A stretch of 27,348 nucleotides of DNA from Taishania sp. (GCA_030150045.1 JASLGM010000015.1:1-27348); one strand, 5' to 3'; counted from the first letter of the stretch, positions 1 through 7,983 are shown. The notes: generated by a model not told the origin, from the letters alone. Made by a program: numbers and translations.

Positions 1-269
1 ATAATTTTTAGATACCCTGCTAAAATAATAATATCTACTTGATCTTCAATCAATTTTTGCGTTAAAAGATTTCCGTCTTCAACTTGATCTTTGGAAAGTA
101 CAAACGTTGGTATGTGTTCACATTTAGCCTTCTCAATCACACCTGCTTTAGGGTTATTGGTGTAAATACCAGCAATTGTAATGAACGGTTTATCTTTGAA
201 ATATGCTGAAATTCGAAGAGCATTTGAACCATTTCCGGAGGCAAATATGGCGATACGTTGGTTTTTCAT
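1..269 (-). CDS. purN: Phosphoribosylglycinamide formyltransferase, 5' part (truncated by window edge)
   Basis: The N-terminal ~89 residues of a PurN-type GAR transformylase, which moves a formyl group from 10-formyl-tetrahydrofolate to GAR in purine synthesis (cytoplasm). Reading the minus strand from the ATG at 269 gives an opening MKNQRIAIFASGNGSN with the glycine-rich GNGSN phosphate-binding loop of the family, then NNPKAGVIEKA and, at the edge, LAGYLKI, which matches the LAGFMRI/LAGYLKL core strand of PurN. The catalytic Asn-His-Asp lie further on and are outside the window. The gene diverges from acpP, an arrangement familiar in Bacteroidota. Identification is from motif recognition; the family is clear, the rest of the gene is unseen. 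Confidence 0.93.
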   Translation of the reverse strand, partial: MKNQRIAIFASGNGSNALRISAYFKDKPFITIAGIYTNNPKAGVIEKAKCEHIPTFVLSKDQVEDGNLLTQKLIEDQVDIIILAGYLKI

Positions 270-273
270 GATG

Positions 274-281
274 CAAATTTA
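274..281 (-). promoter_or_regulatory. Putative -7 promoter element of purN, 4 nt from the start codon
   Basis: On the minus strand TAAATTTG is followed by CATC and then the purN ATG. It fits the Bacteroidota -7 consensus TAnnTTTG and carries the frequent CA after it. No TTG -33 element at the usual 17-23 nt is visible. If used, the mRNA would be leaderless or nearly so. Confidence 0.45.
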
Positions 282-323
282 ATAACTATCGCATTGTAGA
301 ATTTTTTTTTTGAAAACTATTCC

Positions 324-331
324 CAAAAGTA
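324..331 (-). promoter_or_regulatory. Second putative -7 element upstream of purN
   Basis: TACTTTTG on the minus strand fits TAnnTTTG and would give a leader of roughly 50 nt for purN. It competes with the element at 274-281 as the real promoter. The -33 element is not evident. Confidence 0.3.
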
Positions 332-446
332 AAACTGTTAAGTCGTCATTGTTAAGTAGATACCTTGTTGATAAGTGTTTGATTTCAGGCTAAAATAGAG
401 GTCGTAAATATAAATTGTTCAAACTAAAGCAGTAATAAAGCAGGAA

Positions 447-454
447 TAATTTTG
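447..454 (+). promoter_or_regulatory. Putative -7 promoter element of the acpP-fabF-rnc operon
   Basis: TAATTTTG matches TAnnTTTG and would place transcription start near 460, about 50 nt before acpP. No TTG lies at the preferred spacing, so the call rests on the -7 box and position alone. Both purN and this operon would be fired from the 240-nt divergent spacer. Confidence 0.4.
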
Positions 455-510
455 TTTTTTGAATGTTTGTTTTTTTCTTTGCCCAGAATTAACCTTTAAA
501 TTTTATAAAG

Positions 511-747
511 ATGTCTGATATCAAAACAAGAGTTATAGCGATTATCGTAGATAAGTTAGGCGTTGAAGAGAGCGAAGTAGTAAACGCGGCAAGCTTCACG
601 AATGATTTAGGAGCAGATTCTTTGGATACTGTTGAATTAATCATGGAATTCGAAAAAGAATTTAACATCGCAATCCCAGACGATCAAGCGGAGAATATTC
701 AAACTGTAGGTGACGCAATCACGTATATTGAAGCTAACGTAGCTTAA
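511..747 (+). CDS. acpP: Acyl carrier protein
   Basis: A 78-residue acidic protein, the normal size for AcpP. It carries growing acyl chains on a 4'-phosphopantetheine arm in type II fatty-acid synthesis in the cytoplasm. The attachment serine is Ser37 in the diagnostic LGADSLDTVELIMEFE segment; the flanking four-helix pattern (TRVIAIIVDKLGV at the front, DAITYIEANV at the end) is standard. The ATG at 511 gives the canonical MSDI start. fabF follows after 40 nt, so the carrier and its condensing enzyme are almost certainly co-transcribed, as in many bacteria. Nothing unusual was seen. Confidence 0.98.
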   Translation: MSDIKTRVIAIIVDKLGVEESEVVNAASFTNDLGADSLDTVELIMEFEKEFNIAIPDDQAENIQTVGDAITYIEANVA

Positions 748-787
748 TAGTTAGAATAACATATTACTTGAACTTATTAAATAAAAA

Positions 788-2041
788 ATGGAGCTTAAGA
801 GAGTTGTCGTTACAGGGTTAGGGGCGTTAACACCAATTGGTAATACAATTGAAGAGTATTGGGATAGTTTACTATCCGGTAAAAGTGGCGCAGCACCTAT
901 TCAACAATTTGATGCTTCAAAGTTCAAGACGCAGTTCGCTTGCGAGGTGAAAAACTTCAATATTGAAGATCACATGGATCGCAAGGAAGCGCGAAAACTA
1001 GATTTATTTGCGCAGTATGCCATGGTTTCCTCAACTGAAGCCATGGCAGATTCTGCCTTGATGGAATCAAATCCAAATGTGGATCGTATCGGAGTAATCT
1101 GGGGATCAGGTATCGGTGGTTTAAAAACGTTCCAAGATGAAGCCCAGTCTTTCTTCGAAGGTGACGGAACTCCACGTTTCAATCCATTTTTTATTCCAAA
1201 GATGATTGCAGATATCGCAGCTGGACACATTTCCATTAAGTACGGATTACGTGGACCAAACTATGTAACGGTTTCCGCATGCGCTTCTTCAACAAATGCT
1301 ATTATCGATGCTTTTAACACCATTCGTTTAGGTAAAGCGGATGCGATTGTTACAGGCGGGTCTGAGGCTTGTGTCAGTGAAATGGGAATGGGTGGATTTA
1401 ACGCTTTAAAAGCTCTTTCTACTAGAAATGATTCTCCAGAAACGGCTTCAAGACCTTTCGATTTAGATCGCGATGGATTTGTACTAGGTGAAGGATCTGG
1501 TGCGTTGATTCTAGAAGAATTAGAACACGCAAAAGCAAGAGGTGCTAAAATTTATGCTGAAGTAATCGGAGGAGGAATGTCAGGTGATGCTTATCATATG
1601 ACAGCACCACATCCTGAAGGTTTAGGGGCAAAAAACACCATGCTTAACGCCATTTCTGACGCAGAAATTGACCCGAATGAAATTGATTATGTTAACGTAC
1701 ACGGTACATCAACTCCGTTAGGTGATATTGCTGAAGTAAAAGCAATTCAACAAGTGTTTGGTGAACATGCGTATGACTTGAACATTAGTTCTACAAAATC
1801 AATGACTGGGCATTTACTAGGTGCTGCAGGTGCCATTGAAGCAATTGCTTGTATCCTAGCAGTTAAAAATGATATCGTACCTCCTACGATTAACCATTTT
1901 ACAGATGATCCTGAATTGGATCCAAAATTGAACTTTACTTTTTCACAACCACAAAAACGAACAGTGAATGTAGCTTTGTCTAACACATTCGGTTTCGGTG
2001 GACACAATACAAGTGTTATTGTAAAGAAATTCATTGACTAA
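788..2041 (+). CDS. fabF: Beta-ketoacyl-ACP synthase II
   Basis: KAS II elongates acyl-ACP by condensing it with malonyl-ACP. The 417-residue length is typical. All catalytic residues are visible: nucleophile Cys165 in VSACASSTNA, His305 in VNVHGTSTPLGD, Lys337 in SSTKSMTGH and His342 in TGHLLGAAG; the C-terminal NTFGFGGHNTS loop is also present. The N-terminus RVVVTGLGALTPIGN is the thiolase-fold opening of the family. It sits between acpP and rnc; the rnc reading frame begins only 2 nt after the fabF stop, so expression of the two is probably coupled. Starts at ATG 788. FabF rather than FabB is inferred from the neighbour and the length. Confidence 0.97.
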   Translation: MELKRVVVTGLGALTPIGNTIEEYWDSLLSGKSGAAPIQQFDASKFKTQFACEVKNFNIEDHMDRKEARKLDLFAQYAMVSSTEAMADSALMESNPNVDRIGVIWGSGIGGLKTFQDEAQSFFEGDGTPRFNPFFIPKMIADIAAGHISIKYGLRGPNYVTVSACASSTNAIIDAFNTIRLGKADAIVTGGSEACVSEMGMGGFNALKALSTRNDSPETASRPFDLDRDGFVLGEGSGALILEELEHAKARGAKIYAEVIGGGMSGDAYHMTAPHPEGLGAKNTMLNAISDAEIDPNEIDYVNVHGTSTPLGDIAEVKAIQQVFGEHAYDLNISSTKSMTGHLLGAAGAIEAIACILAVKNDIVPPTINHFTDDPELDPKLNFTFSQPQKRTVNVALSNTFGFGGHNTSVIVKKFID

Positions 2042-2043
2042 AA

Positions 2044-2766
2044 TTGAACTTTCTTGGTCATTTTCTTGCTGCAAGGTCGTATACTACTAATCAAAAACGA
2101 TTAAAGAAATTTATCTATAACCGTTTTGGCTATAGGGTGAAGCATATTGCCTTCTTTGAGCAAGCTGTGACGCATAAATCTCACACCAATGGAAACCACT
2201 TGGAGTCAAACGAAAGACTCGAGTTTCTGGGGGATGCCATCATTGATGCAGTCGTTGCTGATTTTTTGTTTCAACGTTTTCCAACAGAGAATGAAGGGCA
2301 TTTGACCAAAATCAAATCAAAATTAGTTTCCCGAAAAACGTTGTCAGAAATTGCTGAAGAAATGCAGCTTTCCAATGTATTGAACTACCACAAAGGAAGG
2401 TCCATTAACATTCATACCCTTGAAGGAAACGCATTCGAAGCATTAATTGGCGCAATCTATCTAGATGGAGGGTATAACGCTTGTAAGAAAGCAATAAAAG
2501 GCTTTGTATTTAACCGTTTCTTGGATGTAAACAAAGTGCTAGAAGAGGAAATTGATTTTAAATCTAAATTGTTTATCTGGACACAGAAAAACAAAGCGCT
2601 AATTGAATTCGATGTGATTTCAGAAGAAAATTTTGGTTCGTATTGGGAATACAAAGTTAAGGTCCGCATCAACGACAAATCATACGGTATGGGAACAGGA
2701 TCGTCAAAAAAAGCAGCTGAACAAAGTGCAGCTAAACAAACATTAGAATTGTTTGGTTTGATATAA
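2044..2766 (+). CDS. rnc: Ribonuclease III
   Basis: A 240-residue double-strand-specific endoribonuclease that processes rRNA and other structured RNAs. The nuclease domain (~25-165) contains the signature NERLEFLGDAIID (56-68) with Glu57, Glu60 and Asp64, and the second motif LEGNAFEALIGAIYLDGG (127-143) with Glu132; a dsRNA-binding domain fills ~172-238 and ends in GSSKKAAEQSAAKQTLELF. In E. coli the second motif reads ADxxE; here the Asp is Asn129. The start is TTG at 2044: no ATG exists between the fabF stop and the nuclease core, and the preceding residues match the usual N-terminal extension. It overlaps nothing but begins 2 nt after fabF. Confidence 0.95.
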   Translation: MNFLGHFLAARSYTTNQKRLKKFIYNRFGYRVKHIAFFEQAVTHKSHTNGNHLESNERLEFLGDAIIDAVVADFLFQRFPTENEGHLTKIKSKLVSRKTLSEIAEEMQLSNVLNYHKGRSINIHTLEGNAFEALIGAIYLDGGYNACKKAIKGFVFNRFLDVNKVLEEEIDFKSKLFIWTQKNKALIEFDVISEENFGSYWEYKVKVRINDKSYGMGTGSSKKAAEQSAAKQTLELFGLI

Positions 2767-2799
2767 TTTCGTAATTTATCAGGTGCTAATCTAGACACC

Positions 2800-3162
2800 T
2801 TGAGTAAACATATCGATTTAGGAAAAAAAGGAGAAGAAATGGCTTTGGATTTCTTACTAAAGAAAAAGTACACGCTCCTTCATAAAAATTATCGTTACAA
2901 CCGTGGCGAAATTGACCTCATATTTTCTTATAATAAACAAATGATCTTCGTGGAAGTGAAGACCAGAGAATCTAATTATTTGGTAGATCCAAGAATGTTG
3001 GTTTCTCTTTCTAAACAAAAACAAATCATAAAAGTCGCAGATTTTTATCTCAAGCAAAATGAAATTGACCTTGAAAGTCGCTTCGACGTAGTGGTTATCG
3101 TAATCAATAATGCAGAAAAAACAATGATTCATTATGAAGATGCCTTTCATCCGATTGCATAA
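2800..3162 (+). CDS. YraN/UPF0102 family endonuclease-like protein
   Basis: A 120-residue protein of the YraN (UPF0102) family, which has the fold of Holliday-junction resolvases and restriction-type nucleases; its biological role is not settled. The family pattern is complete: LGKKGEEMALDFL near the front, NYRYNRGEIDLI (30-41) and MIFVEVKTRES (48-58), giving the PD-(D/E)xK-like set Glu37/Asp39, Glu52 and Lys54. The start is TTG at 2800, 33 nt after rnc, because the first ATG (codon 14) lies inside the conserved helix. It probably belongs to the acpP-fabF-rnc transcript. Length is normal for the family. Confidence 0.9.
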   Translation: MSKHIDLGKKGEEMALDFLLKKKYTLLHKNYRYNRGEIDLIFSYNKQMIFVEVKTRESNYLVDPRMLVSLSKQKQIIKVADFYLKQNEIDLESRFDVVVIVINNAEKTMIHYEDAFHPIA

Positions 3163-3187
3163 GTAAACAGAATTAGTTTTATCTTTG
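3155..3187 (+). promoter_or_regulatory. Putative promoter of the pseudouridine synthase gene
   Basis: TTG at 3155-3157 (overlapping the end of the yraN-like gene), 22 nt, then TATCTTTG at 3180-3187 followed by CA. Spacing and -7 box fit the Bacteroidota/Flavobacterium pattern TTG-N17-23-TAnnTTTG. The leader before the ATG at 3205 would be about a dozen nucleotides. Confidence 0.55.
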
Positions 3188-3204
3188 CACAAATTCTGTT
3201 CGTG

Positions 3205-4203
3205 ATGAATACAAATAATGGTCGTAAATCGACAAAAACACAAAGCTCTGGAAGAGCAAGATCAGCAGCACCTAAAGGGGGAGCCGCAAAATCAAACAAA
3301 CCTTTTTCAGCAAAAGGACCTGGTAAAGGCACTGCTGCCAAACCTGTAGGAGGAAAACCTTCTAAAAAGACTACGCGTACAGGGAAAGCAATCGAAAGCA
3401 ATCCTGAAATGAGTAAAAAAGAGTTGAAAGCGAAAGCTTATTTCAACGAAACACGCGAAAAACAACGCAAAGGAGATCCACTTCCGAAATTTAATGATGA
3501 TGCCGTACGCCTTAATAAATTCCTTTCTAATGCTGGAATCTGTTCTAGACGTGAAGCGGATGTACTTATTCAAACGGGAGTTGTTTCTGTAAATGGTGAA
3601 ATCATCTTGGAATTAGGATATAAAATTGGTCCTGATGATAAAGTACAATATGATGGTGAAACAGTTCGCGGTGAAACCAAAAGATACGTTATCTTGAATA
3701 AACCAAAAGGTTTTATTACAGCAAATGACGATCCTTTTGGACGTAAAACAGTAATGTCTCTTGTTCGAAAAGCTTGCAAAGAACGCATCTATCCAATCGA
3801 TAGAATGGACAAAGAAACGACAGGACTTTTGTTGTTTACGAATGATGGTGATTTAGCTAAGAAACTAACACATCCTCGTCAAAAAACATCTAAAATCTAT
3901 GACGTAGAATTGAACAAAACCTTCAATGCAGAAGACAAACAAAAGATGTTGGATGGAATTGAAATGGAAGACGGAAAAATTCGTTTCGACGCGGTAGAGT
4001 TTGTTAAAGGATCACCAAAAAACATTGGTGTAGAATTACACACAGGTAAAAACCAAGTTGTGCGTCGCGTCTTAGAACGTATGGGGTATGTGGTAATCAA
4101 ATTAGACCGTGTTGCCTATGCAGGATTAACCAAAAAAGACCTTCCAAGAGGAGAATATAGACACCTTTCTGAAAAAGAAATTGCGTTCTTAAAAATGTCT
4201 TAA
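3205..4203 (+). CDS. RsuA/RluB/RluF-family rRNA pseudouridine synthase with basic N-terminal extension
   Basis: Isomerises a specific uridine of rRNA to pseudouridine. After a ~95-residue low-complexity extension rich in Lys, Gly, Ala, Ser and Thr comes an S4 RNA-binding domain (VRLNKFLSNAGICSRREAD, about 101-150) and the catalytic domain, with VILNKPKG and the signature IYPIDRMDKETTGLL, whose Asp202 (counted from this ATG) is the catalytic aspartate; LHTGKNQVVRRVLERMG is the conserved late motif. Which uridine is modified (16S or 23S) cannot be told. A GTG codon directly precedes the ATG at 3205; I prefer the ATG. The stop overlaps the next start as TAATG. Length 332, long only because of the extension. 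Confidence 0.9.
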   Translation: MNTNNGRKSTKTQSSGRARSAAPKGGAAKSNKPFSAKGPGKGTAAKPVGGKPSKKTTRTGKAIESNPEMSKKELKAKAYFNETREKQRKGDPLPKFNDDAVRLNKFLSNAGICSRREADVLIQTGVVSVNGEIILELGYKIGPDDKVQYDGETVRGETKRYVILNKPKGFITANDDPFGRKTVMSLVRKACKERIYPIDRMDKETTGLLLFTNDGDLAKKLTHPRQKTSKIYDVELNKTFNAEDKQKMLDGIEMEDGKIRFDAVEFVKGSPKNIGVELHTGKNQVVRRVLERMGYVVIKLDRVAYAGLTKKDLPRGEYRHLSEKEIAFLKMS

Positions 4204-5084
4204 TGAAACATATTATTTTATGTATAACGCTGGTATTTATCACAATGCCAGCGTTTATTGCTACTGCAGGTCCTAAACCGAAAAAGAATAAAGTATCAAC
4301 CAATGCGGGAACGCTATTTTTTCATTGGGGATACAACCGCTCTTGGTACACAAAAAGCGATATCCATTTTCAAGGATCAGGATACGACTTTACCATGGCT
4401 AATGCCACTGCACACGACAATCCTGAGAAATTTGGCAAGGTCTATTTTAACCCTGCAAAATTAACAATCCCACAATTTAACATTCGTTTGGGCTACAATA
4501 TCACCGACAATTGGGCAATTAGTTTTGGTTATGACCACATGAAATACTTGTTCGATGATAATAACCATGTTTCCCTTACTGGCTTTGTAACTCCAGGATT
4601 AGACCTCGTTTCTGGACTTTCAGGAAGTTATGAAAATTACGAAATGGTCACTGAAAGAGAGAAATTCCACTACGAAAATTCTGACGGATTAAACTACATT
4701 CGTGCTGAAGTAACACGTCTACAAAATATCTACCATACAAAGGACAGAAACTTTGCCATGACGGCTTTAGGAGGCGTTTCTGTTGGTGGAATACTTTCCT
4801 TTAATGATTTGAGATTTGCTGGCGAAGACACAAAAAGAACCATTTCACTTTCTGGGTACGGTATTTCCGGGCATCTAGGTTTACGCTTTGAATTTTTTAA
4901 ACATGTATACCTACAAGGCAACTACGGAGGTGGATTCATGCACCAAGTTCATGTAAAAAACCGTCCAAATGACGCTTCTGCCTACACGAAACAAAAATTC
5001 GGTTACATGGATTTCAGCGTTGTGCTTGGAGGAATGTTTTATATACGCGCAAAAAACAGCTGTAACAGTTGCCCTAATTGGTAA
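4203..5084 (+). CDS. Predicted outer-membrane beta-barrel protein, function unknown
   Basis: A 293-residue protein with a signal peptide (MKHIILCITLVFITMPAFIATA, cleavage likely near residue 22) followed by alternating aromatic/polar strands such as IRLGYNITDNWAISFGYDHM and LGLRFEFFKHVYLQGNYGG and an end FSVVLGGMFYIRA that look like an outer-membrane barrel. I recognise no enzymatic motif. Two cysteines sit in the extreme C-terminus (NSCNSCPNW). The ATG shares its A with the stop of the upstream pseudouridine synthase (TAATG), so translation is probably coupled although the functions look unrelated. Barrel topology is inferred from sequence pattern only; similar hypothetical barrels are common in Bacteroidota. 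Confidence 0.7.
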   Translation: MKHIILCITLVFITMPAFIATAGPKPKKNKVSTNAGTLFFHWGYNRSWYTKSDIHFQGSGYDFTMANATAHDNPEKFGKVYFNPAKLTIPQFNIRLGYNITDNWAISFGYDHMKYLFDDNNHVSLTGFVTPGLDLVSGLSGSYENYEMVTEREKFHYENSDGLNYIRAEVTRLQNIYHTKDRNFAMTALGGVSVGGILSFNDLRFAGEDTKRTISLSGYGISGHLGLRFEFFKHVYLQGNYGGGFMHQVHVKNRPNDASAYTKQKFGYMDFSVVLGGMFYIRAKNSCNSCPNW

Positions 5085-5151
5085 TTTCCCCGAGAGAAAA
5101 TATTGAAAATACGCCTTTATTATTTCCCCTTTAAAGCATTTCACAACGACG

Positions 5152-5252
5152 GATTTCGCGTTAGGGATTGCAATGGAAAGCTTTGTGGCGATCCCTGTTT
5201 GAGGGTTGCTACAAACTTGTAATGAATAGCCCGACCCCTTGGGGTAACGCCC
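5152..5252 (-). repeat. REP-like intergenic element, copy 1
   Basis: Read on the minus strand: GGGCGTT (5252-5246), a 12-nt palindrome ACCCCTTGGGGT (5245-5234), CGGGCTAT (5233-5226), and ~60 nt later ATCCCTAACGCGAAATC (5168-5152). The second non-coding region of the window (26108-26240) carries the same blocks in the same order: GGGCGTT, a C-run/G-run hairpin, CGGGCTAT, then ATCCCTAACGCAAAATC (16 of 17 identical). Order and block identity indicate one repeat family present in opposite orientations. The family name and its mobility are inference. Confidence 0.65.
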
Positions 5253-5475
5253 AAATTTTCAAATAAAGGAAACAATAATTTAGCAGCCTTTATCGGTCTA
5301 CGTGCTTTAGTAAACTCGTCTTTGTTGGTTCAGGATGCGTTTTTAACGTGCTTCCTTTGGTCGCAGTGAAAAACATGCCTTCACACATCAAACTCATCGT
5401 TTAGCTATCGCCCTTTGCCCGGGCTGAAGATCCTGTTTTTACGACAATAACTTTCCTTTCATTGTTCGATCATTC
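5253..5475. other. Non-coding remainder of the 5085-5523 spacer
   Basis: No gene recognised. The sequence is less AT-biased than the surrounding spacers. The short open frames on either strand show no start context, family motif or neighbour support. It may be part of a longer version of the REP-like element at 5152-5252, or an unrecognised structured RNA; neither can be shown from one copy. Confidence 0.4.
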
Positions 5476-5504
5476 AAAAAAAGCGAACCTTTCGATTCGC
5501 CTTT
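5476..5504 (-). terminator. Intrinsic terminator of the lipoprotein/TonB receptor operon
   Basis: On the minus strand AAAGGCGAA pairs with TTCGCTTTT across an 8-nt loop (one G-U pair) and runs into seven T. It begins 20 nt after the receptor stop codon, the expected place. Confidence 0.8.
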
Positions 5505-5523
5505 AATAGTTAATGAATTTCGT

Positions 5524-7980
5524 TTATTTACGTTTATCCTTGTTGATTTTAAAATCAATTTTGTAGTACAAAATCGGTAGGAAGCCTAATTGGTTTTTGT
5601 ATGATATTGGTTCAGCTGTTGGGTCGGCCAAGTTTGGAGCATACGTCAACATCAGTGTGTTTTTGGTGTTTAAAAGATTGACCAAATCCAATCCTATTTC
5701 ATGTGTTGTACGTTTTTGATTTAATTTCCAGTTTACTTTGAAATCTAAACGAAAATAATCGTTGAACTTACGAGTGTTGAAAGCTTCATCCAGGAAATAA
5801 ATTTCTTCATTTTCGATTGTTTTTGCCAAGTCCACGTATCCGTATCGTTTTCCACCAGCGTAGGTTACTTTCAAGCCAAGGGAAATGGCATTTTTCTCTC
5901 CAATTTTGAATTCTTTACCACCCAAAACGTTCAGAATGTAGTTTCCGTTGTATGCTGTGTTTCTTTTGATACCGTCGCTTCCCGTGTACTTTGAATCAAA
6001 AAGTGTTGCGGTAATCATGAAGAAATATTGTTTGTCAAAGTATTTTTGAAAGGTCAATTCTAGGCCGAAGTTTGTTCCTGTTCCTGTATTTTTCAGACTA
6101 TCAGGGAAGAAACGCTGGAAGCCAGAACCCATGTTGATCAGTGAATAACTACTTGGCGCGACGGTTACTGGCACATCGTACAGGTATTGGTAATACGCCT
6201 CAGCTTTAAGATTAAAGTTCCCCTTAAACGTTTTTTCGTATGCAATTGCAGTATGTACACTTCGGGTAAAGTCTACGTTTTTCAAATGATATAATTTTGA
6301 CCCGTCTTGGTTGAACTTATTATAGGTGTATATGTAAAGCGGTTGCATTTGGCTATGCATGCCAGCACCAGCGGATAGTGATTGGTTTTTCGGCAGTCTC
6401 CATTTCCATCCTAAACGAGGTTCCACTGGGCTTACACTGTTGCTGAATGTAAAGTAAGAACTGTGTAGACCTGCTGTTAAATCCATGTTTTCAGAAATTC
6501 TATATTTCCACTGTGCGTAGCCTCGAAGTAGGAACATAGCGCCTGAGAAATCATATCTATAACGAAAAGCATTTGATCCAATAGAGCTTCTAACGGAATC
6601 GATTTGGTTGATTAAATACATGTCGGCATTGATTCCTGCTTTAATGCTATGTCTTGCGTTAAATTTATGAGTAACGCCGAGGTGGTAAGAGATTTTGTGA
6701 TGGTTGAACACATAGCCCATGATTGGAAAAATGTCGTCCACAACAATTTTGTAGCTTTCGTTACTTAATCCTTGATTTAGAGTGTCAATGTGACGTTTGA
6801 GGCCCGAGTGTAGACTTTTTTGTTGTTCTAATCCGTAGGCAAAAGTGGTGGTCAGGAATGTTTTTTCGTTCAAGGATTTTTTATAATTCAATCCGGTTGT
6901 GAGCATGGCGGTTCCAAAGCGTTGATCACGGTCACCTTCACCGTATAGATCTCCCGTTAATTCTGTTTGTTCCGAGATTAAGATATTGATGTTTGATTTT
7001 CCACCTAAACCAAAAAAGGAAAGATTTCCCCCATTTTTTAGTTTCCAATTGAATTTATAAGCGCCGTCAAAATATCCAGGTGTTGCATCTGTGCCAATAG
7101 ATATTCCCATTGATTTTAGTATAGCTAGTGTTGAATAGCGACCCATTATTAGATAAGAACTATTTCCTTTTTTATCCATTGGCCCTTCGGAAAGGAATTC
7201 TAATCCAAGTACACCTAATTGACCTGTAAATTCGTATTGTTGGTTGTTACCGTTTCTTGTCTTTAAGTCAAAAATAGCTGAATTTGAATTTCCATATTCT
7301 GCTGGGAATGCACTCATAAAGAAATCTGAGTTGCTTAACATTTTACTATTTAATATAGCAGTTGGACCACCAGATGATCCTGTTGTTGCAAAATGTGAAG
7401 GGTTAAAAATATCTACACCTTCCATTCTCCAAACTACTCCAAGAGGAGAGTTTCCCCTAACAATAATATCGTTTCTTGAATCATCGCCTCCTGCTACACC
7501 TGCGAAATTAGAAACCATTCGCGCAGGATCTGAACGTGAGCCAGGATAACGATTTGTCTCTTCAACACTAAATTGGCGCGCAGAGATCATAGCCATGTCG
7601 TTAATGACTTCACCATTTTTACGCGCTTTTATGACTACTTCTTCGGTTTGTTGAGCAATACTTTCTATAAGTGGGATGTTCACAATCGTTTCCCTACCTG
7701 AGTTTACTTCGATGGTAAGTAATGCAGGTTCATATGAGAAATAGCTAACTACCAATTGATGTTTTCCTACAGGTACGTTTTTTAGTTCAAACTGTCCATT
7801 TTCGTCTACAGCTGTGAGTAGTACCAACGTTGTGTCTTGAGTATAGATACGTACTTTTGCACCGTCTAGTTTTATTTCTGTTTCAGAGTCATACACTGTT
7901 CCACGTACGTTTTGTAGTAATTGTGCAGACGACGTCCAACTACCCAAAAGTAGTAAGGAAAGCCACAAAGCTATTTTCAT
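5524..7980 (-). CDS. TonB-dependent outer-membrane receptor with carboxypeptidase-like N-terminal domain
   Basis: An 818-residue energy-coupled outer-membrane transporter. It has a signal peptide (MKIALWLSLLLLGSWTSSAQ), a carboxypeptidase-regulatory-like beta-sandwich (~24-110, VRGTVYDSETEIKLDGAKV...), a TonB-box-like TEEVVIKAR (~112-120), a plug domain (~125-245, with NDIIVRGNSPLGVVWRMEGVDI) and a barrel to the C-terminus. The layout is typical for Bacteroidota; 818 residues is shorter than SusC-type receptors (~1000), and no SusD partner is present. It starts 3 nt after the stop of the OppA-like lipoprotein, so the two form one operon and the substrate may be a peptide. Substrate is inference; receptor identity is secure. 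Confidence 0.92.
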   Translation of the reverse strand: MKIALWLSLLLLGSWTSSAQLLQNVRGTVYDSETEIKLDGAKVRIYTQDTTLVLLTAVDENGQFELKNVPVGKHQLVVSYFSYEPALLTIEVNSGRETIVNIPLIESIAQQTEEVVIKARKNGEVINDMAMISARQFSVEETNRYPGSRSDPARMVSNFAGVAGGDDSRNDIIVRGNSPLGVVWRMEGVDIFNPSHFATTGSSGGPTAILNSKMLSNSDFFMSAFPAEYGNSNSAIFDLKTRNGNNQQYEFTGQLGVLGLEFLSEGPMDKKGNSSYLIMGRYSTLAILKSMGISIGTDATPGYFDGAYKFNWKLKNGGNLSFFGLGGKSNINILISEQTELTGDLYGEGDRDQRFGTAMLTTGLNYKKSLNEKTFLTTTFAYGLEQQKSLHSGLKRHIDTLNQGLSNESYKIVVDDIFPIMGYVFNHHKISYHLGVTHKFNARHSIKAGINADMYLINQIDSVRSSIGSNAFRYRYDFSGAMFLLRGYAQWKYRISENMDLTAGLHSSYFTFSNSVSPVEPRLGWKWRLPKNQSLSAGAGMHSQMQPLYIYTYNKFNQDGSKLYHLKNVDFTRSVHTAIAYEKTFKGNFNLKAEAYYQYLYDVPVTVAPSSYSLINMGSGFQRFFPDSLKNTGTGTNFGLELTFQKYFDKQYFFMITATLFDSKYTGSDGIKRNTAYNGNYILNVLGGKEFKIGEKNAISLGLKVTYAGGKRYGYVDLAKTIENEEIYFLDEAFNTRKFNDYFRLDFKVNWKLNQKRTTHEIGLDLVNLLNTKNTLMLTYAPNLADPTAEPISYKNQLGFLPILYYKIDFKINKDKRK

Positions 7981-7983
7981 TCT

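Noticed and set aside
970..1236. Minus-strand open frames inside fabF, and similar ones inside other genes
   Set aside because: They are antisense shadows of strongly conserved coding sequence with no homologous features.
7244..7549. 101-codon plus-strand open frame within the TonB receptor gene
   Set aside because: Lies opposite the conserved plug domain; no promoter or motif of its own.
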